Origin: Enterobacter sp. R1(2018)
GTDB lineage: Bacteria > Pseudomonadota > Gammaproteobacteria > Enterobacterales > Enterobacteriaceae
DNA: 48,851 nt
Direction: 5' to 3'
Assembly: GCF_003628475.1 (NCBI RefSeq)
Contig: NZ_RCAA01000033.1
Coordinates: forward strand, 100,453-149,303
Below, piece after piece: positions 22,370 through 29,486 of this stretch. Position numbers and translations under genes: made by a program. A model generated the notes under the pieces. It was not told where the DNA came from and made no database searches. It worked only from the letters and a program-made list of their open reading frames with translations. Positions within the stretch are counted from its first letter, which is position 1, and each line of letters opens with the position of its first letter.

Positions 22370-22483
22370 TCAGGTTAACCAGCCCCGCTAAAGGCCGCCA
22401 GCCGAAAACACCGATAATTAGAAATTTATGTCAAACCGCCGCAGTTATCAGTAAAAGCCTTAAAAGCCTTACTGTTTTCAAGC

Positions 22484-23497
22484 CTATGATTGACCATAAC
22501 CGCAGGACTCGCGCACCACCAGCGTCGGCGGTAAAATTATGCGCTTTGGCGGTTCATCGTTACCCTGAATACGGCTGAGTAAAAGCTCGCCTGCTTTACG
22601 GCCAATCTCTTTCGCCGCCACGGAAACCGTGGTCAACGCAGGCTGTACCAGCGAGGCTTCGGTCACATCGTCAAAACCTACCAGCGCAAAATCCCTGCCG
22701 GGAACACGTCCCATCTTACGCAGCGTCTGCATCACACCGAGAGCAACGATATCCTGATAGCACACGGCCGCGGTAATCTGCGGGAAGCGTAAAAAAAGAT
22801 CTTCCGCCGCGCGGGCCCCATCGCTTTGCGACGCCTGCGAGGTAACGATCCACCCACTTTGCGGCTGAATATTGTTTTCCAGCAGTTTGCTGGTATAGCC
22901 ACCGATACGCTGGGCGCGGGTCGTGGAGCCCTGGCTGCCGCCGATAAAGGCAATATGCCGGTGCCCCAGCCTAATCAGATGCTGTGTCGCAAGCTGGGTG
23001 CCGAGGAAATTGTCCGTACCGACGAAATCAAAGGCCACGTCGTCAAACGGGCGGACAACCATAATGGCCGGGATATTTCGTCGCTTCAGGGTCTCGAAGA
23101 ACAAGGGGGAGGTTTCACGCGCCGCGCAAAGCACCATCCCACAGGCGTTGTTACGCATCAAAGAATCAACAAACTTCTGCTGCCGCTCGCCGGACTCCTC
23201 ACTGTTGGCAAGGAACAGCAGCAGATCGTGGCGCTCCATCTCATGGCTCAACCCCGCCGTCATCTCGCCGTAAAACGGGTTGGTAATGTCGTGAAGCAAG
23301 AGCCCGACCTGATTGCTGGTCCGGTTACGGAGATTAGCTGCGGTTTGATTGTAGACATAGCCCATTTCATCGAGCGCAAGAAGCACTCTTTGCCGCGTGG
23401 CTTCTGAAATGCGCCCCCGGTTACGCAATACCATCGATACCGTTGCGGTTGATACTCCTGCACGTTCGGCCACCTTTGCCAAAGTTACGGATGTCAT
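22484..23497 (-). CDS. LacI-family transcriptional repressor, probable local regulator of the PTS island
   Basis: 337 residues from the ATG at 23497, five bases after GAGGAG; a GTG two codons upstream would overlap that ribosome-binding site. The N-terminal helix-turn-helix with hinge (about 3-58) reads VTLAKVAERAGVSTATVSMVL, the LacI pattern, and YVYNQTAANLRNRTSNQVG leads into the periplasmic-binding-like effector domain. That domain has GLLLHDITNPFYGEM, FIGGSQGSTTRAQRI and ALVGFDDVTEASLVQPALTTV, typical of sugar or sugar-phosphate binding members. It is divergent from the PTS operon. Copies of a CG-centred palindrome, as LacI-family proteins prefer, lie in front of this gene, the PTS operon and the cupin gene pair. 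The effector is unknown, presumably the imported sugar or its phosphate. Confidence 0.93.
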   Translation of the reverse strand: MTSVTLAKVAERAGVSTATVSMVLRNRGRISEATRQRVLLALDEMGYVYNQTAANLRNRTSNQVGLLLHDITNPFYGEMTAGLSHEMERHDLLLFLANSEESGERQQKFVDSLMRNNACGMVLCAARETSPLFFETLKRRNIPAIMVVRPFDDVAFDFVGTDNFLGTQLATQHLIRLGHRHIAFIGGSQGSTTRAQRIGGYTSKLLENNIQPQSGWIVTSQASQSDGARAAEDLFLRFPQITAAVCYQDIVALGVMQTLRKMGRVPGRDFALVGFDDVTEASLVQPALTTVSVAAKEIGRKAGELLLSRIQGNDEPPKRIILPPTLVVRESCGYGQS

Positions 23498-23527
23498 CTG
23501 CACTCCTCAAATTAGGATCCCCGGAAG

Positions 23528-23545
23528 AGATTAATCGAATAACCT
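23528..23545. promoter_or_regulatory. Operator copy 1, upstream of the repressor gene
   Basis: AGATTAATCGAATAACCT keeps the central CG and matches 14 of 18 positions of the perfect palindrome at 29427-29444. It lies about 30 bp before the repressor start and overlaps TAATCT on the minus strand (23533-23528), a possible -10, so autoregulation is likely. Confidence 0.65.
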
Positions 23546-23563
23546 AAAAATTGCATTTTCCAA

Positions 23564-23579
23564 TGTGAAACACATCACA
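23564..23579. promoter_or_regulatory. CRP-binding site in the divergent intergenic region
   Basis: TGTGA-AACACA-TCACA is the exact CRP core spacing, with both half-sites perfect (TGTGA-N6-TCACA). It lies between the two operators that flank the 197-bp gap, so it could activate the rightward PTS operon, the repressor gene or both when PTS sugars are scarce. Confidence 0.75.
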
Positions 23580-23649
23580 GATAACCGCCAGAAAAGCCCC
23601 TCTTTCGCAAAACTGGCGGGTTAATCATGTTTAGCACCCTGTTCATTAT

Positions 23650-23667
23650 CGGTTAATCGATTAATCT
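23650..23667. promoter_or_regulatory. Operator copy 2, upstream of the PTS operon
   Basis: CGGTTAATCGATTAATCT has the perfect 12-bp core TTAATCGATTAA (23653-23664) and matches 16 of 18 positions of the palindrome at 29427-29444. It lies 28 bp before the first structural gene and contains TAATCT, a possible -10, so bound repressor would block transcription. Its centre is 122 bp from operator copy 1. Confidence 0.78.
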
Positions 23668-23694
23668 AAAAGTAGGCATAACAGGGAGCCATTT

Positions 23695-25440
23695 ATGAAG
23701 CACGCAACGTATGATAAATACCCGGAAGTTCGGGTAAAAGGATGTGACGGCCAGGCCTGGCGCGGCTGGTCAGCTATTCAGCAGGCCATCGCAGCGCGCC
23801 TGCCGAAACAGCAAAAGACCGTGCTGGTCGTTGACTGCTATCCTGGCGTTCGTCTCGAAGAGCTTGAGCAGCAGCTGCTTAGCCATCTGAATCCGTCGCA
23901 GCTTATCAACGTCGAAACCGCACGCCACAGTGAAGAACAGCTTCACGATTTGCTCGCCGGCAATCTCACGGAAGATCGCGTGTTCGGCGTGCTCTCCTGT
24001 CACCAGCTTAGGGAGTTTTTCTGCGCCGGTAAGCTGGACGAGCTTACACAACAGGTTGAACAGGCCTGCGGTTTGACCGTGGTTTACGGGCCTGGCGCAT
24101 CGCTTGTTCATCCCGGCGATATTCTGGTTTATGCCGATCTTGCACGCTGGGAAATCCAGCAGCGCTTCCGCAGCGGCGAGCTGGGCAACTGGGGCGTGGG
24201 CAATGAGCAAGAAGATATTCTGCGCCGCTATAAGCGCGCCTTCTTTATTGAATGGCGTGTGTTCGACCGCCACAAAACGCCCTTGCTCAAACGCGCGGAT
24301 TTCCTGCTGGATACCAATCAACAACACGATCCCGCATTAGTCAGCGGCGAAGCCCTGCGCTGCGGCCTGCAGCAAACTGCTCAGCAGCCGTTCCGCGTCG
24401 TACCGTTCTTCGACCCGGGCGTCTGGGGCGGACAATGGATGAAAGACAAATTTGATCTCGATCCCTCGAAGCCAAATTACGCATGGTGTTTTGACTGTGT
24501 GCCCGAGGAGAACAGCCTGTTACTGCGTGTAGGTGACGTGCGGATTGAGATCCCCTCTCAGGATTTAGTGCTGCTTTACCCGCGTCCACTGCTCGGCGAG
24601 AAGGTTCACGCCCGTTTCGGCGCTGAGTTCCCCATCCGCTTTGACTTCCTGGACACGGTCGGCGGGCAGAACCTCAGTTTTCAGGTCCACCCGCTCACTG
24701 AATATATTCAGCAAAATTTCGGCATGCACTACACGCAGGACGAAAGCTACTACATGCTGGAAGCCGAGCCGGGTGCAGAAGTCTATCTGGGAACAAAAAC
24801 CGGCATCGATCCGCAGGCCATGCTCGACGATCTGGCTAGCGCGCAGCGCGGTGAAAAAGCCTTTGATGACACAAAATTCGTCAACCGCTTTCCCGCCCGC
24901 AAGCACGATCACTTCCTGATCCCGGCAGGCACGGTTCACTGCGCGGGTACCGGGACGATGGTGCTGGAAATCAGCGCCACGCCGTACATCTTTACCTTCA
25001 AGCTTTGGGACTGGGGCCGTCTGGGCATGGACGGGCTACCGCGCCCGGTACATTTGGATCACGGCAAGCATGTGATCGACTGGCAGCGTGATACCCGGTG
25101 GGTGACGGAGCACCTGGTCAACCGGTTTGAACCCCTTGCCGAAGGCGACGGCTGGCGAGAAGAGCGCACCGGCCTGCACGAGCGCGAATTCATCGAAACC
25201 CGCCGCCACTGGTTCAGCAAACCGGTACTTCACGATACGCATGGCGGCGTCAACGTGCTTAACCTCGTGGAAGGCAGCGAAGCGCTGGTTGAAAGTCCGA
25301 CCAACGCCTTCGAGCCGTTTGTCGTGCATTACGCCGAAACCTTTATTGTTCCGGCTGCGGTAGGCCAGTACCGAATTTCACCTTACGGCAGCGGCAAAGG
25401 ACAGCAGCTTGCCACCATGAAAGCCTGGGTCAGAGGATAA
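23695..25440 (+). CDS. Class I mannose-6-phosphate isomerase-like protein with an extra N-terminal domain
   Basis: 581 residues, much longer than E. coli ManA (391), preceded by CAGGGAG. The C-terminal half (from about residue 233) is a type I phosphomannose isomerase cupin. Its Zn ligands are visible as Q330 and H332 (LSFQVHP), E350 (DESYYML) and H415 (PAGTVHC). Other blocks are VPFFDPGVWGGQWMK and ISATPYIFTFKLWDWGRLG. Residues about 1-230 are not part of ManA: VLVVDCYPGVRLEELEQQL, then YGPGASLVHPGDILVYADLAR and YKRAFFIEWRVFDRHK, reminiscent of a P-loop kinase-like fold that has lost its GKS/T loop. I infer aldose/ketose 6-phosphate isomerisation of the PTS product; the substrate need not be mannose. 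EIIA starts 3 nt after the stop. Confidence 0.85.
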   Translation: MKHATYDKYPEVRVKGCDGQAWRGWSAIQQAIAARLPKQQKTVLVVDCYPGVRLEELEQQLLSHLNPSQLINVETARHSEEQLHDLLAGNLTEDRVFGVLSCHQLREFFCAGKLDELTQQVEQACGLTVVYGPGASLVHPGDILVYADLARWEIQQRFRSGELGNWGVGNEQEDILRRYKRAFFIEWRVFDRHKTPLLKRADFLLDTNQQHDPALVSGEALRCGLQQTAQQPFRVVPFFDPGVWGGQWMKDKFDLDPSKPNYAWCFDCVPEENSLLLRVGDVRIEIPSQDLVLLYPRPLLGEKVHARFGAEFPIRFDFLDTVGGQNLSFQVHPLTEYIQQNFGMHYTQDESYYMLEAEPGAEVYLGTKTGIDPQAMLDDLASAQRGEKAFDDTKFVNRFPARKHDHFLIPAGTVHCAGTGTMVLEISATPYIFTFKLWDWGRLGMDGLPRPVHLDHGKHVIDWQRDTRWVTEHLVNRFEPLAEGDGWREERTGLHEREFIETRRHWFSKPVLHDTHGGVNVLNLVEGSEALVESPTNAFEPFVVHYAETFIVPAAVGQYRISPYGSGKGQQLATMKAWVRG

Positions 25441-25443
25441 ACC

Positions 25444-25872
25444 ATGATCAATGTGATTTTTGCCACGCACGGCCCGCTGGCCGAAGCCATGATCGCCAGC
25501 GCCCGCATGGTGTACGGCGAGCTGGAACATGTCTTTCCCGTCGTTCTTAGCGAAACAAAAGGCATTAACAGCTTCCGCGACGAATTCGCCGCGGTGCTTC
25601 ATCAGGCCGGTAAAAATGCCGACGGCGTGCTGGTGCTGTGCGATTTACAAAGCGGTACGCCGTGGAACGTGGCCTGCCACCATGCATTCGATCCTGCAAG
25701 CCGCCCGCCGGTAGCGGTACTGGGCGGCGCGAACTTCCCGATGCTGCTGTTAAGCGATGACGTAAAAGAGCTGAAGGACGTCAACCAGGCTGCGGCAGCG
25801 CTGCTCGACCAGGCCAGAGAGACGATGGTACAAGCGCGCCTGGTCGAAACCGCTCCATCAGATGATTTTTAA
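25444..25872 (+). CDS. PTS system mannose-family EIIA component
   Basis: 142 residues; a stand-alone EIIA of the mannose/fructose/sorbose family (PF03610). It begins MINVIFATHGPLAEAM, with H9 as the residue phosphorylated by HPr. The segment VLVLCDLQSGTPWNVAC is the family's D-x-x-x-G-T-P signature around the active-site aspartate. It passes phosphate to the EIIB encoded 9 nt downstream. The ATG follows the isomerase stop by 3 nt, indicating one operon. Confidence 0.93.
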   Translation: MINVIFATHGPLAEAMIASARMVYGELEHVFPVVLSETKGINSFRDEFAAVLHQAGKNADGVLVLCDLQSGTPWNVACHHAFDPASRPPVAVLGGANFPMLLLSDDVKELKDVNQAAAALLDQARETMVQARLVETAPSDDF

Positions 25873-25881
25873 GGGGAAACG

Positions 25882-26376
25882 ATGAGCATTTCTTTTGTAC
25901 GTATTGACGACCGGGTCATCCACGGCCAGCTCGTCACCCGCTGGGCCAAAGAGCTGCCGTGCGACGGCATCATTGCCATTGATGATGCCGTCGCCGCCGA
26001 CCCCCTGCTCTCTTCCGTCATGAAGGGCGCGGTGCAGGATCTCAAAGTCTGGCTGTTTGACACGACGACGGCGATTGAAAAACTGCCGAAAATTATTGCC
26101 AGCGATAAACGCTACTTCGTCATTGGCAAGTCACCCGTAACGCTAAGGCGTATTGAAGAAGCAGGCATCAGCCTGCAAAACGGAAACCGTAAAATCAACG
26201 TCGGGCCCATGAGCGCCCGCGCCAACACCACCACCATTGGGCCGAACCAGGCGGTCAGCGAGGAGGAAGCCTCGGCATTCGATTACCTGGCGCAAAAGGG
26301 ACATCAGATTGAGTTCCGTCTGGTGCCGGATGCCAGCAGCTACGGCTGGCAGGAAGCCCGACTAAAAATAAAATAA
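25882..26376 (+). CDS. PTS system mannose-family EIIB component
   Basis: 164 residues, the usual length for stand-alone EIIB of the mannose/sorbose family (PF03830). The start MSISFVRIDDRVIHGQL contains the phosphorylated H14 in the DDRxxHGQ motif. KINVGPMSAR and AFDYLAQKGHQIEFRLVPD are family features. A strong AAGGGGA ribosome-binding site precedes it. It transfers the phosphate to the sugar as it crosses EIIC/EIID. Confidence 0.94.
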   Translation: MSISFVRIDDRVIHGQLVTRWAKELPCDGIIAIDDAVAADPLLSSVMKGAVQDLKVWLFDTTTAIEKLPKIIASDKRYFVIGKSPVTLRRIEEAGISLQNGNRKINVGPMSARANTTTIGPNQAVSEEEASAFDYLAQKGHQIEFRLVPDASSYGWQEARLKIK

Positions 26377-26386
26377 GGAATGAGCT

Positions 26387-27181
26387 ATGGCCTTTGAAGC
26401 TACATTAATCGGCATTCTCTGCTACCTCGGCGCGCTCAGCAGCCCCTGGCTGCTCGGGCTGACGGGAGGGTGGTATCTCATCTCCCGTCCGCTGGTATCG
26501 GGGATGCTGGTGGGGTTGATCCTCGGCGATGTGCAAACCGGGATTATTATCGGCGTGGCCGTGCAGGCGGTCTACATTGCGATGGTCACCCCCGGAGGTT
26601 CGATGCCGGCGGATCTCAACTTTGTCGCCTTCCCGGCGATTGCGCTGGGGATCTTATCCAATAAAGGACCAGAAGTGGCCGTGGCGCTGGCTGCGACCAT
26701 CGGCATTGCCGGCACCGTGCTCTTTAACGCCATGCTGGTTCTGAACTCATGGTGGAATCACCGCGCCGACGTGGCGCTGGAAAAAGGCGATGAACGGGGT
26801 ATTTACCTCAACAGCGCTATCTGGCCGCAGGTGACCAATTTCCTGATGCGCTTTGTGCCCACCTTTATCGCCGTCTATTTTGGCGCCCAATATATCAGCG
26901 CCTTTATGGACAGCCTGCCGCACATCGTCTTAGCCACGATGAACGTGCTGGGCGGCATCCTGCCCGCGGTAGGTATCGCCATCCTGCTTAAACAGATAAT
27001 CAAAAACTACAGCATGCTGATCTACTTCCTGGTGGGCTTTATCTGCATCGTGTTCCTGAAGCTCAACATGGTGGCGTTAGTGATCGTGGGCGCGCTGCTG
27101 GCGCTGATTCATTACAACTACAAGCCCGAGCCGCAGGTGGCAAGCGCGGAAAAACCGGCCGATGATGAGGATGAATTCTGA
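26387..27181 (+). CDS. PTS system mannose-family EIIC component (permease)
   Basis: 264 residues, hydrophobic almost throughout with about eight membrane segments (PF03609, EIIC sorbose/mannose type). SRPLVSGMLVGLILGDVQTG and VAVQAVYIAMVTPGGSMPAD form the conserved substrate-domain region. A charged tail (ASAEKPADDEDEF) ends the protein. The stop overlaps the EIID start by one base (TGATG), so the two membrane subunits are translationally coupled. Confidence 0.94.
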   Translation: MAFEATLIGILCYLGALSSPWLLGLTGGWYLISRPLVSGMLVGLILGDVQTGIIIGVAVQAVYIAMVTPGGSMPADLNFVAFPAIALGILSNKGPEVAVALAATIGIAGTVLFNAMLVLNSWWNHRADVALEKGDERGIYLNSAIWPQVTNFLMRFVPTFIAVYFGAQYISAFMDSLPHIVLATMNVLGGILPAVGIAILLKQIIKNYSMLIYFLVGFICIVFLKLNMVALVIVGALLALIHYNYKPEPQVASAEKPADDEDEF

Positions 27182-27996
27182 TGGAAGAACGTAAACTTAC
27201 CCGCCGGGATCTGCGCCGCTGCTGGCGCAGCTGGATGATGTACAACCTCTCCTCCATGAGCTTTGAACGCCTTGAGTCTTTTGGCTTTTGTCTGAGCATG
27301 CTGCCGGTGGCGAAAAAGCTCTACCCGGACGCGCAGGAACGCAAGGAGATGCTCAAACGGCATGCCTCGTTTTATAACACCGAGCCGCAGCTCGGCGCCA
27401 TCGTTAACGGTATGGTGCTTGGACTGGAAGAGAAGCGTGCCAACGGCGAGCCGATTGACGGCGAAACTATTAATACCCTGAAGGTGGGGCTGATGGGCCC
27501 GGTTGCCGGGATCGGCGACTCCATGATCCCCGGCATGCTGATTCCTATCCTGCTGAGTATCGGCATGGCGCTGGCGGCAGGCGGAAATATTCTCGGGCCG
27601 CTGTTTTACTGCGTGGCCTGGCTGGCGATAATCATTCCCGGTTCGTGGTTCCTGTTTTTAAAAGGGTACCGCATGGGCTCGACGTCCGTTGAAATGCTGG
27701 TCAGCAGCAGGTCAACACGCCTCAGGGAAGCGCTTTCCCTGCTGGGCGTATTCGTGATGGGCGGCGTAGCGGCAAGCTACGTTAAGCTCGGCACCGGGCT
27801 GGAGTTCGTCACCAAAGACGGCGTGAACATCCATCTGCAACAGATGCTCGACGGCATCTTCCCGCAGCTGCTGCCGCTGCTGGTTGTCATCGGCACCTGG
27901 TATCTAATGGCCAAACGGGGAGTTTCTCCGGTGAAAGCTATGCTGCTGCTGTTAGTACTGGCCGCGGCTGGCGTGGCTGTTGGTCTGTTTTCTTAA
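27181..27996 (+). CDS. PTS system mannose-family EIID component (permease)
   Basis: 271 residues (PF03613). EIID occurs only in the mannose class of PTS. The amphipathic N-terminal part reads KLTRRDLRRCWRSWMMYNLS and FYNTEPQLGAIVNGMVLGLE. The signature MGPVAGIGDSMIPGMLIPI is complete. The C-terminal part has several membrane segments. It is the last gene of the operon and is followed by a strong hairpin. No sugar kinase, aldolase or dehydrogenase is encoded in this operon. Confidence 0.94.
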   Translation: MEERKLTRRDLRRCWRSWMMYNLSSMSFERLESFGFCLSMLPVAKKLYPDAQERKEMLKRHASFYNTEPQLGAIVNGMVLGLEEKRANGEPIDGETINTLKVGLMGPVAGIGDSMIPGMLIPILLSIGMALAAGGNILGPLFYCVAWLAIIIPGSWFLFLKGYRMGSTSVEMLVSSRSTRLREALSLLGVFVMGGVAASYVKLGTGLEFVTKDGVNIHLQQMLDGIFPQLLPLLVVIGTWYLMAKRGVSPVKAMLLLLVLAAAGVAVGLFS

Positions 27997-28014
27997 TGCT
28001 TTTCTGAGGCTTTT

Positions 28015-28040
28015 AACGGGTGGCGCAACGCCACCCGTTT
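28015..28040. terminator. Stem-loop between convergent EIID and cupin operons
   Basis: AACGGGTGGCG (28015-28025) pairs perfectly with CGCCACCCGTT (28029-28039) around a CAA loop. It sits between the EIID stop (27996) and the stop of the leftward cupin gene (28046). The U-tracts are short (TTTT before, TTT after), so termination in both directions is likely but not certain. Confidence 0.78.
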
Positions 28041-28045
28041 CATCT

Positions 28046-28828
28046 TTAGGGATGAAAATTCACCCACTTCTCCCTCGCCATTCCCGGCTTTGAAATAAAC
28101 TGAAAGCGTGCAGGATCGTCAATAAACTGCTGATACAGCGGTTCATTTGTGATGCCAAACTCGCTGTACCTGCGCGGTGAAGTCACCTGTAGTCGTCCCG
28201 GCAAATAATGCCGGTTATGCTGCCAGGCTATATGTTCATCCTGTAAGAGCGGATACCAGGCCAGACCTTTGTACGCGCGCACGGCATCGTACTCGAAACC
28301 ATATTCCCGATCGCACCAGGCGCCAAACGTCAACGGCTCATCCGGCGAGGCGGAAATTGTGGCGTGCGCCCAGCCGGGCGGCACCAGCACCTTCTCGCCC
28401 GGCCCTGCATAAACGGCGAAGCAGCGGCCGGGGTCATCGGCCACATATTCCTGCATGTAGATAATCGCTTTACCCTGCCAGATTTCATAAAGCTCAGGCG
28501 GCGACCAGCCGCTGTGCTCGCTGATACGGTGGATGTGCCCCTGGCTGCGGATCGGCTCATCGCCCAGTCGTCCGCTGGCGTACGTCACCACGCCGAACAA
28601 CAGCATGCGCTTTTTCAGCTCTTCGCGATCCTTCAGGCGGGCCACGTCCATGACTATCGCATAAACATCTTCCGGCCCTTCGCATTGAGGATCTCTTAAC
28701 GAGGCGCGGATCCGATCGAGCTTGCGGATCTCAGGCAGCGGGCCGATCACTTCTTCGCCGTAGCTAAATCCCATCGGCGAGTGGTGAATCGCCATATCCA
28801 GGCCAAAGTTGCAGGGCTGCTTAGCCAT
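28046..28828 (-). CDS. Cupin glucose-6-phosphate isomerase-like protein (archaeal PGI type), second of a pair
   Basis: 260 residues from the ATG at 28828, with AGAGGTG upstream; 13 further in-frame codons overlap the previous gene. It resembles the cupin phosphoglucose isomerase family (PF06560), unrelated to the usual Pgi. The metal-site motif is GHIHRISEHSGWSPPELYEI, with HxH and the later E, and a second His comes in PPGWAHATIS. Compared with its neighbour it has a longer N-terminal part and a longer spacing between HxH and E (insert SGWSPP), plus about 60 extra C-terminal residues. It could interconvert an aldose- and a ketose-6-phosphate; the substrate is unknown. The start overlaps the preceding gene by 8 bp. 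Confidence 0.78.
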   Translation of the reverse strand: MAKQPCNFGLDMAIHHSPMGFSYGEEVIGPLPEIRKLDRIRASLRDPQCEGPEDVYAIVMDVARLKDREELKKRMLLFGVVTYASGRLGDEPIRSQGHIHRISEHSGWSPPELYEIWQGKAIIYMQEYVADDPGRCFAVYAGPGEKVLVPPGWAHATISASPDEPLTFGAWCDREYGFEYDAVRAYKGLAWYPLLQDEHIAWQHNRHYLPGRLQVTSPRRYSEFGITNEPLYQQFIDDPARFQFISKPGMAREKWVNFHP

Positions 28829-29384
28829 TTTGCACCTCTTTAGCCTGAACCTTGCCGTCGCGCTCAAAAACTCTTACGGCAAAACCACGCGTCAGCGAAG
28901 CGTAATCGTGCCCGGCAACACTCGGCCAGACGGCCAGCGCACGGAGAACGTCATTACCGGTATTAATCAGACGGTGGGCCGTGAAGCCCGGAATAATATG
29001 AATGGAACCCGGCGACACGGGCTCCAGGCGGGCTTTGCCCTGCTCATCTTCCAGCAGCAGCAGACCGGTACCTTTTAATCCAAAATAGACTTCCCCCTGT
29101 TCCCGACGCCGATGGAAATGCCCGCGCGTCATATAGAATTCATCCCCTATACGACCAGGCTGTAAATGCGTAACGCCGACGTACAGCTCCCCTTCTCCTT
29201 GCATAGAATCCAGCATTTCTACTTCGTAGACAGGGGTATCCGGCGGGGTTGCCCGCCATGAAACAGGATCGTGAAACACGCCGCTTAGATCGCCGCAACG
29301 GGTCACTTTTTTTATCACATTATCGGCCGAAAACAGGCCGGTCAGAAACGCCACGCCTGGCGGCAGGGTAAAAGAGATGCTCAT
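28821..29384 (-). CDS. Cupin glucose-6-phosphate isomerase-like protein (archaeal PGI type), first of a pair
   Basis: 187 residues from the ATG at 29384 (MSISFTLPPG), with GGAGA upstream; the frame runs six codons further. The size matches cupin phosphoglucose isomerases such as those of Pyrococcus (about 189 residues). The signature TRGHFHRRREQGEVYFGLKG holds the HxH and E metal ligands, followed by IIPGFTAHRLINTG with the last His. It probably isomerises a sugar 6-phosphate. A perfect operator palindrome lies 43 bp before the start, over the -35 to -10 region, so the same LacI-type repressor should control it together with the PTS operon. Confidence 0.82.
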   Translation of the reverse strand: MSISFTLPPGVAFLTGLFSADNVIKKVTRCGDLSGVFHDPVSWRATPPDTPVYEVEMLDSMQGEGELYVGVTHLQPGRIGDEFYMTRGHFHRRREQGEVYFGLKGTGLLLLEDEQGKARLEPVSPGSIHIIPGFTAHRLINTGNDVLRALAVWPSVAGHDYASLTRGFAVRVFERDGKVQAKEVQNG

Positions 29385-29418
29385 TGATTTTCTCCGGCCC
29401 AAGGAGAACAGCGAAGTC

Positions 29419-29444
29419 AGTATAAACGGTTAATCGATTAACCG
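29419..29444 (-). promoter_or_regulatory. Operator copy 3 (perfect palindrome) and promoter of the cupin pair
   Basis: CGGTTAATCGATTAACCG (29427-29444) is an exact 18-bp palindrome. Immediately downstream on the minus strand lies TATACT (29424-29419), a good -10. The operator fills the -35 to -10 spacer, which explains the lack of a clear -35 and implies direct repression. It is the same motif as the two copies 5.8 kb away beside the repressor gene. Confidence 0.8.
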
Positions 29445-29486
29445 CCTGTTCAAGCCGGAGAAAGTAGAGCCATGTCGCAATATTAA

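Noticed and set aside
22449-22474. CAGTAA/TTACTG stem with two AAAAGCCTT direct repeats after the repressor gene
   Set aside because: The stem is only 6 bp with a 14-nt loop and no T-tract follows, so it was not called a terminator.
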